Positions 17,568 to 27,774 are shown, numbered from the stretch's first letter. The stretch: 64,000 nt of DNA from Sphingobacterium sp. JB170 (GCF_900163865.1 NZ_FUKU01000053.1:1-64000); one strand, 5' to 3'. A program made the numbers and translations. Notes: generated by a model from the sequence alone, not told the origin.

Positions 17568-18731
17568 ATGAGACACATTACAAATTTATTAAAGCCACTA
17601 TCCTTATTAGCTCTAGTGATGACATTATTTGGTTGTCGTTCCCAACACGACCAAATACACGTAGCACCTGATTGGGTAATGGGTGGTTTTGTACGACCGG
17701 CAGGGATCAATCCCATCATTGAACCCGACAGTTCCACTACATTTTTGGATCCTATGAGTGGAAGGGCTGTCCGATGGGAAGAAAATGACACCTTTAATCC
17801 TGCAGCGGTAGTAAAAGGAGATAGCGTATACGTTCTGTACCGAGCAGAAGATAAAACCGGGGTCAAAATTGGCCATAGGACCTCGCGAATTGGTCTGGCA
17901 GCAAGTGGCGATGGTACAAATTTTACGCGTCGAAACACGCCGATCTTTTTCCCTGCTGAGGACAGCCAGAAAGAATTTGAATGGCCCGGGGGGACTGAAG
18001 ATCCACGTGTTGCTGAGTTACCAGACGGCAGGTATGTGATGTTTTATACGCAGTGGAACAGAAAAGTTCCTCGTTTAGGTGTTGCTATATCGGAAGATTT
18101 GAAAAATTGGGTTAAATACGGACCTATTTTCGGCAAATCTAAATCGCTACCGTCGCTAGTAGATAAATCACATAAATCAGCGTCCATCGTTACTGAATTG
18201 GTGGGTGATAAACAAGTTGTAGCGAAGGTCAATGGTAAATATTGGATCTACTGGGGAGAACACGGTGTTTACGGTGCGACTTCAGATAATCTCATCGATT
18301 GGGAACCTGTTTTGGACGAAAATGGCGAACTAAAAGCGTTTATATCACCACGTGAAGGATACTTCGATAGCTCTTTAACGGAATGTGGTCCTCCCGCAGT
18401 AAAGACGGACAAAGGAATTCTACTTCTTTACAATGGGAAGAACCATCCTGAAAAGGGCGATAAACGCTTCAATAGAGGTACGTACTCGGCAGGACAGGTA
18501 CTGTTTGATGCAAATGATCCAACGAAAGTACTCGAACGTATGGATGTTCCTTTTCTCAGGCCGATGGAAGCCTTTGAAAAAAGTGGTCAATATGTTGATG
18601 GTACGGTGTTTATCGAAGGCCTAGTTTACTTCCAAAAGAAATGGTTCTTGTACTATGGTTGTGCTGACTCCAAAGTCGGAGTAGCGATTTACGATCCGGC
18701 GAATCCAACTAATCTTGATCCTTTACCATAA
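17568..18731 (+). CDS. GH130 family lipoprotein (beta-mannoside hydrolase or phosphorylase)
   Basis: The 387-residue protein has a lipoprotein signal (LALVMTLFGCRSQ, Cys near residue 23) and a five-bladed beta-propeller. The GH130 hallmark WPGGTEDPRV lies near residue 140 with the catalytic Asp, preceded by TFNPAAVVKGDSVYVLYRAE. GH130 enzymes are either beta-mannoside phosphorylases in the cytosol or, in some Bacteroides PULs, secreted beta-1,2-mannosidases that hydrolyse. The lipid anchor and its place in a SusC/D operon favour the hydrolase type. The substrate is probably a beta-mannose end group, perhaps beta-1,2-linked as in yeast mannan (inference). It is followed by a hairpin and then SusC. 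Confidence 0.85.
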   Translation: MRHITNLLKPLSLLALVMTLFGCRSQHDQIHVAPDWVMGGFVRPAGINPIIEPDSSTTFLDPMSGRAVRWEENDTFNPAAVVKGDSVYVLYRAEDKTGVKIGHRTSRIGLAASGDGTNFTRRNTPIFFPAEDSQKEFEWPGGTEDPRVAELPDGRYVMFYTQWNRKVPRLGVAISEDLKNWVKYGPIFGKSKSLPSLVDKSHKSASIVTELVGDKQVVAKVNGKYWIYWGEHGVYGATSDNLIDWEPVLDENGELKAFISPREGYFDSSLTECGPPAVKTDKGILLLYNGKNHPEKGDKRFNRGTYSAGQVLFDANDPTKVLERMDVPFLRPMEAFEKSGQYVDGTVFIEGLVYFQKKWFLYYGCADSKVGVAIYDPANPTNLDPLP

Positions 18732-18759
18732 TGAAATTGAAATAGCTACACCTAAAAAC

Positions 18760-18784
18760 AGCAATCGATCCCAGATCGATTGCT
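18760..18784 (+). promoter_or_regulatory. 11-bp perfect hairpin between GH130 gene and susC
   Basis: AGCAATCGATC (18760-18770) pairs with GATCGATTGCT (18774-18784) across a 3-base loop. No T-run follows, so it is more likely an RNA processing or stability element at the 5' side of susC than a terminator. Confidence 0.55.
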
Positions 18785-18821
18785 AATGAATAACAAATCA
18801 TATTAACTTAAATATTATAAA

Positions 18822-21800
18822 ATGATACAGCGTGATTTGAATGCAAAGCGCTGCAAATGGGTATTCAATGCCTGTTTGATCTGCTTTGCACTATCGTCTT
18901 CGTCCGTATATGGACATGAACGCCTTCACCAGGACCCTGATGCTGTCTCAGCGACACAGGCTCCTATCGCTATCAGTGGCCAGGTTACTGATGTTGCTAA
19001 CAGCCCTATTGCCGGCGTTTCTATTCTTTTAAAAAGTTCATCATCCGTTGGAACGAGCACGGACGGAAGTGGGAGTTTTAACATCTCAGCAGATCCCGAT
19101 GGCGTCTTGCTGGTATCCTTTGCGGGCTACAAATCGCAGGAGGTGGCCATTAATGGTCGTACAACCATTAACATTATACTTCAAGATTCTGTAGAGATGA
19201 TGGATGAAGTTGTCGTTGTTGGGTATGGCGTACAGAAACGAGCTTCCATTACAGGATCTGTGGCCTCGATTCAGGCTGAAGAGCTTGTAAAAGTAAAAAC
19301 ACCCAATGTAACTAACATGTTGGCCGGACGGCTCCCTGGTATACGTGCTGCACAACGTAGTGGTGCACCCGGTGACGATGGCGCATCCGTGGATATTCGC
19401 GGTTACGGTAGCATGCTTGTTATTGTTGATGGCGTGCAGCGCGATTTTGCCCAGCTTGATGCTAATGATATTGAATCGATATCGATCTTGAAAGACGCAT
19501 CTGCTGCGGTATATGGGTTTAAAGGTTCCAACGGAGTTCTGTTAGTCACGACAAAAAAAGGGACAAAAGAACGCACTAAGCTGGAATATAATGGCTATTA
19601 CGGACTTCAGGACGTGACCCGATATCCGCGTATGATGAGCGCCTTCGAGTACGCGTCATTATATAACGAAGCAATATATAACTCCAATCCTTATACCGGT
19701 GTACCGGCTTACAGTCAGGAGCAGCTTGATAGCTACAAGAGCGGTGAGCAAGGTACCGATTGGTGGAATGCATTGGTTCGAGGCAATGCTCCACAAACTT
19801 CTCATAATCTAAGCATATATGGAGGAAACGACAAAGTTACTTATTATAACTCCATTGGATACGTCGACCAATCGGGCATATTGAAGTCGGACGACTGGAC
19901 ATTTAAACGCTATAACCTTCGTTCGAATGTCGATCTAGCAGTTACGCCGAATTTTAGCGTAGGATTTAAACTTTCCGGACGAATCCAAGACCGTAATAAA
20001 CCCTATGGCGGTGATGATCTTTTTACGCAGGCTCAAATGGCTTTGCCGATCTATTCCATATACGCAAACAATAATCCTAACTATTGGCAGGCGATTGGTA
20101 ACATGGCAAATCCTGTACATAGCTCCTATATCGAGAACAGCGGTTATGAATCGAGATTGCGACGTGAGTTTAATGGGTCATTGGACTTGAATTGGAAACT
20201 TCCATGGGTGTCAGGCTTGTCAGTGCGAGCAATGGTGGCTTACGACTACAAAAATAGTGAATGGAAAACATGGCAGAAAGCGCTTAGTGATTACCAATAT
20301 AATCAAGCGAACGACGTGTACACAGAGGTGGCTCTACGTGAAAAGGCAAGTTTAGAATCGAAAATGGAAAATCTCTATATGCCTACCCAGCAATATTCCA
20401 TTAATTATAACCACGTCTTTGCAGGTAAACACGATGTGAGTGGCCTACTTCTGTGGGAAGCCTATCATGACCGGTTAACAGATATTCTTGGGTTTAGGGA
20501 ATCATCGATTGGTATCATTGACGATATCAGTAAAGGAGATACCGAGAATCAAAATACGTCCGGTAAAAGTGTAGAGACCGCACACGCAGGTTTAGTAGGA
20601 AGGTTCAACTACGCCTTCGATAGGAAATACCTGTTGGAGCTTAACTTTCGTTATGATGGTTCCTACAAGTTTCAAGCAGACCGCAGATGGGGATTTTTTC
20701 CCGGAGCTTCGTTAGGATGGCGTATCTCTGAAGAAGATTTTTTCAAAGAGAGCCTCCCCCAGTTTGATAACGTGAAAATCCGTGGATCGTATGCTAAAGT
20801 CGGCGACGAAGGAGACTTCTCCGCTTATCAGTATTTAGATGGATACGTTTATGGCGGTAGCTACGTGCTGGGAACTTCAGGTTTATCTTCCGGACTTGTT
20901 GCCAGTGGTATGGCCAATCCATGGCTTACCTGGTACGAGTCACAGATTATGAATTTCGGTTTTGAGGCATCATTTAAAAATGGCTTAATCAGCACTGAAT
21001 TTGATTGGTTCCGCAGGGAACGGACAGGACTGCCTGCGACACGCCAAGGGACTTTCCCTACAAGCTTTGGAGAGTCTATGCCGCAAGAAAATCTAAATTC
21101 CGACATCAACTCCGGTTTCGAATGGTCGGTAGGACATAAGAATAAAATAGGGGAATTTAGTTACAATGTCGCCGCAAATTTTTCGGTTACGCGAATTCGT
21201 TATGGATACGTAGAACGGGCTAATTCAACCAACATGTTTACGAACTGGCAGGACAACAATAACGATCGTAACAAAGATATTCGTTGGGGACGGACGGTAC
21301 TAGGTCAATTTGGATCTTACGAAGAGATTTTAAATTCGCCCCTGCAAGATAACAATGGAAATCGATCGTTACTTCCAGGAGACCTTAAATTTAAGGACGT
21401 CAACGAAGACGGAATTATTGATGGTAATGATGTTGAGCCAATCGGTCGTGGCGCCACGCCACGCATGTATTACGGGCTGAACTTAGGAGCCAATTACAAA
21501 GGGTTCGATATGACTATGTTTTTTCAAGGAGCAGCTGGGCATGATATCTATATCAGCGGAGATATCCTTGATCCTTTCATCCAGCAAGGACTGGGAAATG
21601 GCTTTGCCTTCATGACTGATCGTTGGCACCGTGCCGACCCGGCCGACCCGAATAGCGAATGGAGACCAGGAAACATGCCTGCAGCACGTGTAACAGGTCA
21701 AGTGGATAACAGATCCGACAATTCCTGGTCATTACATAATGCGGATTACTTACGACTCAAGACTTTAGAGATTGGGTACACTCTACCTCAACAATGGACA

Positions 21801-21971
21801 CAGTCACTGAACATAGAGCGTTGTCGATTTTACTTCAATGGAAACAACCTTCTTACCTTCACTGGTGATGACGAGTTGTTGAAGAATATTGATCCTGAAA
21901 GTAATCAAAGTCGTTTACGCTACTATCCGCAGTTGAGGACATTTAACCTTGGTGTTAATCTAGTTTTTTAA
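18822..21971 (+). CDS. susC: SusC-like TonB-dependent glycan transporter, PUL 1
   Basis: The 1049-residue outer-membrane protein has a signal peptide ending SSVYG, then a carboxypeptidase-regulatory-like domain (ISGQVTDVANSPIAGVSILL) at about 48-125. The TonB box region follows (DEVVVVGYGVQKRASITGSV), and the plug has LAGRLPGIRAAQRSGAPGDD and ESISILKDASAAVYGFKGSN with GVLLVTTKKG. A long barrel ends RTFNLGVNLVF. These are SusC/RagA family signatures. It pairs with SusD 11 bases downstream as the lid-and-barrel importer of oligosaccharides. The substrate should match the GH130 and EEP enzymes in the same operon. Confidence 0.95.
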   Translation: MIQRDLNAKRCKWVFNACLICFALSSSSVYGHERLHQDPDAVSATQAPIAISGQVTDVANSPIAGVSILLKSSSSVGTSTDGSGSFNISADPDGVLLVSFAGYKSQEVAINGRTTINIILQDSVEMMDEVVVVGYGVQKRASITGSVASIQAEELVKVKTPNVTNMLAGRLPGIRAAQRSGAPGDDGASVDIRGYGSMLVIVDGVQRDFAQLDANDIESISILKDASAAVYGFKGSNGVLLVTTKKGTKERTKLEYNGYYGLQDVTRYPRMMSAFEYASLYNEAIYNSNPYTGVPAYSQEQLDSYKSGEQGTDWWNALVRGNAPQTSHNLSIYGGNDKVTYYNSIGYVDQSGILKSDDWTFKRYNLRSNVDLAVTPNFSVGFKLSGRIQDRNKPYGGDDLFTQAQMALPIYSIYANNNPNYWQAIGNMANPVHSSYIENSGYESRLRREFNGSLDLNWKLPWVSGLSVRAMVAYDYKNSEWKTWQKALSDYQYNQANDVYTEVALREKASLESKMENLYMPTQQYSINYNHVFAGKHDVSGLLLWEAYHDRLTDILGFRESSIGIIDDISKGDTENQNTSGKSVETAHAGLVGRFNYAFDRKYLLELNFRYDGSYKFQADRRWGFFPGASLGWRISEEDFFKESLPQFDNVKIRGSYAKVGDEGDFSAYQYLDGYVYGGSYVLGTSGLSSGLVASGMANPWLTWYESQIMNFGFEASFKNGLISTEFDWFRRERTGLPATRQGTFPTSFGESMPQENLNSDINSGFEWSVGHKNKIGEFSYNVAANFSVTRIRYGYVERANSTNMFTNWQDNNNDRNKDIRWGRTVLGQFGSYEEILNSPLQDNNGNRSLLPGDLKFKDVNEDGIIDGNDVEPIGRGATPRMYYGLNLGANYKGFDMTMFFQGAAGHDIYISGDILDPFIQQGLGNGFAFMTDRWHRADPADPNSEWRPGNMPAARVTGQVDNRSDNSWSLHNADYLRLKTLEIGYTLPQQWTQSLNIERCRFYFNGNNLLTFTGDDELLKNIDPESNQSRLRYYPQLRTFNLGVNLVF

Positions 21972-21982
21972 TCAGTACAATT

Positions 21983-23881
21983 ATGAAAGTTAAATATTTC
22001 AAACACATAGTATGGGGATGTGCACTTACAATTGGCGTGTCCAGCTGTAGCGACTACCTTGACCGGGAATTGACAAGTGGCATCATCACGACAGATTTAA
22101 TCTGGGAAAAACCTCAAGCGATACAGTCCGTTCTTGTCAGCATGTATGACCAAGGACTACGCTTAGATGAGTTCGACGATTGGTTTACAGGTAAATCCAA
22201 TTTGTTAAACCTGACTTCTCTATCGGATGAAGCGACCGGTGGCTATCAAAAAGATTACGCTTTTAGTAATGCTAACGCGGTATATACTTACAGCGATTAC
22301 GTTTTTGAGGATCCTTTTCAAAGCCGTTACATTCAGATCCGACGTACCAACGACTTCTTAAAAAAGCTTAATGAAACAACTGCGCTTACTGGAGAGGAGA
22401 AAGTTTTAATCGATGCGGAAGCGAGATGGATTCGCGCAATGCAATATTTTGGGTTGGTGAAACGCTACGGAGGTGTTCCTCTGTTAATAGAGCCCCAAGA
22501 ATATGTACCAGGGGAATTTGAGCAACTGCAAGTGCCTAGAAGTACGGAGGCACAAGTTTATGATTTTATAATTGACGAATGTAAAGCTATTAGCGAGATT
22601 CTTCCCAGCACAAGAACCGCAGAGGCTAAATATAGAGCATCTAAGGGCGCCGCTGTAGCATTGTGGTCACGTGCAGCATTGTATGCAGGTTCCATTGCCA
22701 AGTACGGAGCTAATGTAAACTTAACAGGCGAAGCGGTAACGCGTGGGTATATAGGGATAAATGCCGGAGAAGCTTCACGTTATTTTACCGAATCTTATAA
22801 TGCTTCCAAGGCATTGCTGGACGGAGGTGTTTATAGTTTGTATAACCGGAATTCAGATAAAGCAGAGAATTTTTATGAGCTGTTCTCAAAAAGTGTAAAC
22901 GGTGATAATGGTGAATACATTTTCCAAAAAACCTATAATGTTTCGGCGGGTAAAGGGCACATGTGGGATAAAATGAATGCTCCTTTCGCTTTCCGTGGGG
23001 ACGGATGGGGGTGTGGTGTAACACCGACATTGGAAATGGTGGAAGCTTTTGAATATATCGACGGTACTGAGGGGAAAATAAATCTTCGAAATAACGATGG
23101 ATCTTTAAAGAGTTTTGCAAATCCTTATGATCTATTTGCGGGTAAAGATCCGCGTTTATTTGCGTCTATCTATGTTCCGGGCGCTCCTTTGAAAGGTAGT
23201 ACAGTAGAGTGGTTTCGTGGCGTAATCGATGGGCAGAATGGTACCGGGCAGAAGTATCAGGCACAGAACCAGCCCGATAAAGATAATATAGCAACAATAG
23301 AGGGTGTCCGTTATAACACGTCTGGTAAAGATGGTGGAGCGGACGTTGGTGATGCATCAAAAACAGGGTTTTATATGCGTAAGTTTTTTGATGAAACGCT
23401 TACCGACATGACAAATATCGATGCTAAAAGGTCTGAGACTCCATGGGTTGTATTTCGTCTGGGGGAAATATACTTAAACCTGGCAGAAGCTTGTCTAGAG
23501 CTTGGAGGAAAAGATATGGAAGCGCTACAAGCAGTAAACGCTATACGTGAACGTGCAGGAATCAAGACATTGAGCTCGGTGTCGATTGCTCAGGTGAGGC
23601 AAGAGCGTAAAGTAGAACTTGCTTTTGAGAAGCATCGCTTTTGGGATCTAAAAAGATGGCGGTTAGCACATTTAGACGTAACACAGGGCGGACTTACGAA
23701 CTATAGAGGGACAGCATTATACCCTTGGTATAATACAAAAAGTCAGGAGTATACTTTTGAAACTGGTACGCCTCCAAAACAACGACGTCTTTTCTTAGAA
23801 AGAAACTATTACGTCCGTATTAGTCCTACTGATCTCAGTACCAACCCGCTGTTAGTGCAAAATCCAGGCTACGGTAATTAA
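21983..23881 (+). CDS. susD: SusD-like glycan-binding lipoprotein, PUL 1
   Basis: The 632-residue lipoprotein has the lipobox at GVSSCSDYLDRE (Cys near residue 22). It shows typical RagB/SusD segments: IRAMQYFGLVKRYGGVPLL, PWVVFRLGEIYLNLAEACLE, and VRQERKVELAFEKHRFWDLKRW with RL near the C-terminus. It forms the surface lid over SusC and binds the glycan. The length is at the upper end for the family. It is transcribed with susC and the downstream DUF3823 gene. Confidence 0.95.
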   Translation: MKVKYFKHIVWGCALTIGVSSCSDYLDRELTSGIITTDLIWEKPQAIQSVLVSMYDQGLRLDEFDDWFTGKSNLLNLTSLSDEATGGYQKDYAFSNANAVYTYSDYVFEDPFQSRYIQIRRTNDFLKKLNETTALTGEEKVLIDAEARWIRAMQYFGLVKRYGGVPLLIEPQEYVPGEFEQLQVPRSTEAQVYDFIIDECKAISEILPSTRTAEAKYRASKGAAVALWSRAALYAGSIAKYGANVNLTGEAVTRGYIGINAGEASRYFTESYNASKALLDGGVYSLYNRNSDKAENFYELFSKSVNGDNGEYIFQKTYNVSAGKGHMWDKMNAPFAFRGDGWGCGVTPTLEMVEAFEYIDGTEGKINLRNNDGSLKSFANPYDLFAGKDPRLFASIYVPGAPLKGSTVEWFRGVIDGQNGTGQKYQAQNQPDKDNIATIEGVRYNTSGKDGGADVGDASKTGFYMRKFFDETLTDMTNIDAKRSETPWVVFRLGEIYLNLAEACLELGGKDMEALQAVNAIRERAGIKTLSSVSIAQVRQERKVELAFEKHRFWDLKRWRLAHLDVTQGGLTNYRGTALYPWYNTKSQEYTFETGTPPKQRRLFLERNYYVRISPTDLSTNPLLVQNPGYGN

Positions 23882-23905
23882 TGATTAACTGATAATTAGA
23901 TTATT

Positions 23906-24610
23906 ATGAAAAATATAATATATGTGTTAGGTTTTATCTTCTTTGTCTCATTGAACAGTTGCGAGAATGAAATCGATAACATAGACGCTCCTCAGGGTGG
24001 TTTATTTGGTACAGTTTACGACATGGAGACAGATGAGCCGATACCTCTCCCAGTTGAGGGTTCTGGAGGAACTATGGTTTCTTTATTTGAAATAGGGACA
24101 GGTGCAGCAGCATCGATAGACTTCCGTGCGAATGCCGATGGCACGTACACGAACAACAGGGTTTTTAATGGAGATTATCGGGTTTTTGTAAATGGCCCGT
24201 TCATCGGTGTCTGTGAAGGATACACGACAGTGAACGGCCAAACACAGTTTGATTTAAAAGCCACTCCATTTTCACGTATTGAGGCTTCCGCTACAATTTC
24301 CGAACGAAACCAGGTCGAAATTAACTATAAGGTGAACAAATCCGATGAATCATTTAACTTAACCAGTGTGTCCCTTATGTGGAATTATAGTCCACGCGTT
24401 GACCAAAGCAATTCAAACTATGTGACTAAGATTGCTAAAGGTAATGCTGCCGAAGGTGTTCATACTTTCGAATTAGCAAACGACAAGGATTTTGTGGAGA
24501 ATTTCTATAAAATTAAGGCCAATGGAAATAGGATATATGTTCGAGTTAGTGCGACGGTAAATAGTATTGTTAACTACAGTAAGACAATTGAACTTGTTGC
24601 GAACGATTAA
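23906..24610 (+). CDS. DUF3823 family lipoprotein, probable surface glycan-binding protein
   Basis: The 234-residue lipoprotein (FVSLNSCENEIDN, Cys near residue 19) contains GGLFGTVYDMETDEPIPLPV, a carboxypeptidase-regulatory-like beta-sandwich characteristic of the DUF3823 family. DUF3823 genes are nearly always found right after susD. The second half (about 130-234) looks like another beta-sandwich. By position it should be a surface glycan-binding partner of the SusCD complex; its ligand is unknown. It lies 24 bases after susD. Confidence 0.8.
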   Translation: MKNIIYVLGFIFFVSLNSCENEIDNIDAPQGGLFGTVYDMETDEPIPLPVEGSGGTMVSLFEIGTGAAASIDFRANADGTYTNNRVFNGDYRVFVNGPFIGVCEGYTTVNGQTQFDLKATPFSRIEASATISERNQVEINYKVNKSDESFNLTSVSLMWNYSPRVDQSNSNYVTKIAKGNAAEGVHTFELANDKDFVENFYKIKANGNRIYVRVSATVNSIVNYSKTIELVAND

Positions 24611-24637
24611 TTTTTTTGACGCTGAAAATTATAAAAA

Positions 24638-25444
24638 ATGAAAAAATTATTAACAATGATCCTCGTGGGATTCCTGCTTACTTCGTGCAGCAAAAGTGAT
24701 TCTGAGGAAATAGATGAAATTGGTCCTACAGGAGCTACAGTGAAGACCATGACCTATAATATTTATGCAGCACAGAAGCAAGGTATTGAAGCAATTGCCC
24801 AGGTTATTAAAAAAAATGATCCTGATTTGGTCGGGCTGCAAGAGGTAGAAGTGAATTCTCAGAATCAAGATTTCGACACTGGAAAAAGGCTTTCTGAACT
24901 TACAGGTATGCCTTACTATTATTTTGTGAAAGCACGCGATCTAGACAAAGGAGAATATGGGAATCTTATATTATCGAAATTTCCTTTTAACGAAAAGGCT
25001 ACTTATCTGCTCGACGTCCTTACCTCGGAATCTAATGCCTATATAAGAGCGTTGGGAATGGTGAAGGTAACCAAGGATGATAAAGATTTTTACTTTTCCG
25101 TCACCCATTTGGATCATTTGTCCGATAACGCCAACAGGCTGCATCAGATAGATCTAATTCATGAGCACACCAAAGGTCTTGATGCACCAATTATACTTTC
25201 GGCAGATTTAAATGCTAAACCAACCGAGGAAGGGTATAAGACAATAACTCAGTGGTTTACTGTCGGATGTTTAAATGGGTACTGCGGATTTACTGCCGGC
25301 ACGCCAAAACCCGACGGCGTAATTGACTACCTAATGTTTGCGCCTCAAGATGCGGTAGTAGCGCAGGCCTATCATGTCGACTATAGCTCTTATGTCCAGT
25401 CGGACCATTTTCCGGTTATGGCGACATTTTTAATAAAAAATTGA
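24638..25444 (+). CDS. EEP-fold lipoprotein phosphodiesterase 1
   Basis: The 268-residue lipoprotein (LLTSCSKSDSEE, Cys near 17) has the full endonuclease/exonuclease/phosphatase active site: TYNI (Asn), LVGLQEVE (metal-binding Glu), VTHLDH (His), ILSADLNAKP (Asp, Asn), DGVIDYLMF (Asp) and QSDHFPV (final Asp-His). The fold includes neutral sphingomyelinases, inositol phosphatases and nucleases; the exact substrate cannot be read from the motifs. In a SusCD operon with GH130 it more likely acts on a sugar-linked phosphodiester than on nucleic acid (inference). It is closely similar to EEP 2 at 26884. Confidence 0.85.
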   Translation: MKKLLTMILVGFLLTSCSKSDSEEIDEIGPTGATVKTMTYNIYAAQKQGIEAIAQVIKKNDPDLVGLQEVEVNSQNQDFDTGKRLSELTGMPYYYFVKARDLDKGEYGNLILSKFPFNEKATYLLDVLTSESNAYIRALGMVKVTKDDKDFYFSVTHLDHLSDNANRLHQIDLIHEHTKGLDAPIILSADLNAKPTEEGYKTITQWFTVGCLNGYCGFTAGTPKPDGVIDYLMFAPQDAVVAQAYHVDYSSYVQSDHFPVMATFLIKN

Positions 25445-25464
25445 TAACCAATTAATTAACAGTT

Positions 25465-26796
25465 ATGAAAATATTGTTTTTTTATAAATCATTACATGCT
25501 AAGGTAATCCCGATAGGGGTTGTCATGTGCTGCCTTATGGCATTCGCCGGGTGTTCTAAGGAAACCGAAAGTGATATGTCTTATCCGGAAAAAAGCGGTT
25601 CTGCACAAATTACGCAATACACACCGATTTCAGGAGGGTCATCTACAGAGCTGTCGTTATACGGAAGTAATTTTGAGACGGATATCGAAAAAATAAAAGT
25701 TACCATTAACGATAAAGAAGCCTCCGTTTTGAGTTCTAACGGACGCATTATAACCGCTAAGGTATCGCAAAATGCAGGATCGGGAAAAGTAAAGCTTATC
25801 ATTGATGGAAAGGAATACGTTTATAATCATGATTTCCAGTACGATTTCCAAACCGTAGTCTATACTTATTTAGGGAGCACCAAAGATGATGTTGACGGTA
25901 CTTTTGAACAGGCCAAGCTTTCCGGACCGCGCTATTTAAGATGGACGAACGACAACGCCTTATATATTGTCGAAGAGGGCGCTAGCAGCTCTGATAATTT
26001 TGCGGCTCTTCGCGTAGCGGCCAATAATTCAGTTACTACATTATTGAATGCAGCCAAAAGCACGTTGTACGAACGTCTACGAGCTTTTGATTTCTCGACA
26101 GATCAAACGGTACTTTATCTGACCAATGACAATAATGGAGCTGGGACAATGGGATTAGGTCAGATGACTAAATCAGGAGCTTTATATGGAGATTTGACAG
26201 CTGTTTCGGGGAATGGTGGTTTAACGGCAGTGGCCACCAATCCGGTGACAAACGAGACATTTGTCGGTACATATTCCGGCGGGAGAATATCTCGTTTGAA
26301 GGCTGATGGAAGCTTAGAAGAGTTGTTTAGGGTAAACACCAAAAACGTGAATATTATGGATATCATCTTTTCCAAGGATGGTCAGACAATGTTTATCTCT
26401 GGTGCTTATAACGCACACAGTATATACCGAGTACCATACAGTACCGCGGATAAAAGCTTTGGACCTGTCGAAGTACTAGCAGGACCGAATGCCAATACTA
26501 CAGGAAATGAAATTGGAACTCGCGATGCAGCTCGTTTTAATACACCAGCTCAAATGGATATTGATACAGAGGGTAACCTATATGTCGCCGACCGGAAGAA
26601 TCACTGTATTCGTAAGATTACACCTGATGGGATGGTGACGACCTATGCTGGGGTAGCCGGCACGAGCGGTATGCAGAATGGCAACGCTTTGACGGCAAAA
26701 TTTTATGATCCAGAAGGACTGAAATTTGGTCCCGATGGGGCACTATATGTCGCTGATACGTGGAACCATATAATCCGTAAAATAGTAGTTGAATAG
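25465..26796 (+). CDS. IPT/TIG plus NHL-repeat lipoprotein
   Basis: The 443-residue lipoprotein (MAFAGCSKETES, Cys near residue 30) begins with a TIG/IPT immunoglobulin-like domain at about 50-125 (ITQYTPISGGSSTELSLYGS). A six-bladed NHL-type beta-propeller follows at about 130-443, with repeats such as FNTPAQMDIDTEGNLYVADR and NHCIRKITPDG. IPT-NHL lipoproteins are common SusCD partners in Bacteroidota PULs, where they bind glycan at the surface. It lies between two EEP genes, 20 bases after the first. Confidence 0.85.
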   Translation: MKILFFYKSLHAKVIPIGVVMCCLMAFAGCSKETESDMSYPEKSGSAQITQYTPISGGSSTELSLYGSNFETDIEKIKVTINDKEASVLSSNGRIITAKVSQNAGSGKVKLIIDGKEYVYNHDFQYDFQTVVYTYLGSTKDDVDGTFEQAKLSGPRYLRWTNDNALYIVEEGASSSDNFAALRVAANNSVTTLLNAAKSTLYERLRAFDFSTDQTVLYLTNDNNGAGTMGLGQMTKSGALYGDLTAVSGNGGLTAVATNPVTNETFVGTYSGGRISRLKADGSLEELFRVNTKNVNIMDIIFSKDGQTMFISGAYNAHSIYRVPYSTADKSFGPVEVLAGPNANTTGNEIGTRDAARFNTPAQMDIDTEGNLYVADRKNHCIRKITPDGMVTTYAGVAGTSGMQNGNALTAKFYDPEGLKFGPDGALYVADTWNHIIRKIVVE

Positions 26797-26883
26797 AAGT
26801 AATAAATCTTTAGTATGTGGACTTGATGAACGATTAACTGTAATGGTTTTTAAGTTCATCAATTCCACTCTAAATCACCAAAA

Positions 26884-27714
26884 ATGAACGATATGGATAA
26901 TCTGAGAAAACAAAAAACCCGAATGTTCGCTTCCTGCAATTTTATTTTATTAACAGTATCCCTTATAACGCTGCTTAGCACGGATGGTTTTGCCCAACAG
27001 GATTCTAAATCAGTGGAGATCAAAGCAATGACATATAATATCTATAGTGCACGGAAAATGGGAATAGACGCTATCGCCTCGGTAATTAAAAAAGCTGATC
27101 CCGATGTCGTCTCCCTACAAGAGGTAGAAAGGAACACTGATGTAAATCCGATGGATTTCCCCAAAAAAATAGCTGCCTTGACAGGAATGAAATATTATTA
27201 TTTCGCACATGCTTTGACATTAAAAAAAGGAGACTACGGAAATGTTATACTTTCCAAATATCCACTCAAAGAAACACATTCTATACACCTAGGCGTTGCT
27301 GATGACGGCGATGATACACGCTCGTTCGGTTATGCGTTAATTGAAAAGCAAGGCGAACAGTTTTATTTTGCAACGACACATTTAGGCTACAAACCTGAGG
27401 ATGCGACTCGTTTAAAGCAGATAGGGGAGATATTAAAGGAAATTAAAGATATAAAACAGCCGATAATTCTGGGTGCCGACCTGAATTCGCGGCCTAACTC
27501 GCAAACCATGCCGGCATTACAACAGTATTTTTCATTGCCTTGTCAAACTTCCGACTGTGAATGGACGGTCCCGACACCAAAACCAACCTATACCTGCGAT
27601 TGGCTTATTTTTGCGCCTAATCAAGCCTTCCGGGTGAAGGACTATTCTGTGCTTTTTTGGGCCGATAAGGAGTCTGATCATTACCCTGTAATTGGAACGT
27701 TCGTACTACAGTAG
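26884..27714 (+). CDS. EEP-fold secreted phosphodiesterase 2
   Basis: The 276-residue protein has a cleavable signal (TLLSTDGFAQQ) instead of a lipobox. The active-site set is intact: TYNIYSA, VSLQEVERN, TTHLGY, LGADLNSRP, CDWLIF and KESDHYPV. It is clearly a paralogue of EEP 1 (shared TYNIY, TGMxYYYF, KGxYGNxILSK) but is targeted to the periplasm rather than to a membrane. The start could also be the ATG at 26893. A 9-bp inverted repeat (26823-26831 with 26854-26862) lies just upstream. The two paralogues may act on opposite sides of the outer membrane (inference). Confidence 0.83.
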   Translation: MNDMDNLRKQKTRMFASCNFILLTVSLITLLSTDGFAQQDSKSVEIKAMTYNIYSARKMGIDAIASVIKKADPDVVSLQEVERNTDVNPMDFPKKIAALTGMKYYYFAHALTLKKGDYGNVILSKYPLKETHSIHLGVADDGDDTRSFGYALIEKQGEQFYFATTHLGYKPEDATRLKQIGEILKEIKDIKQPIILGADLNSRPNSQTMPALQQYFSLPCQTSDCEWTVPTPKPTYTCDWLIFAPNQAFRVKDYSVLFWADKESDHYPVIGTFVLQ

Positions 27715-27774
27715 TGTTCCCGCGGAGGAACGCTCCACATTTTCTATCTAGATATTTTTAACCAAATAATAAAT

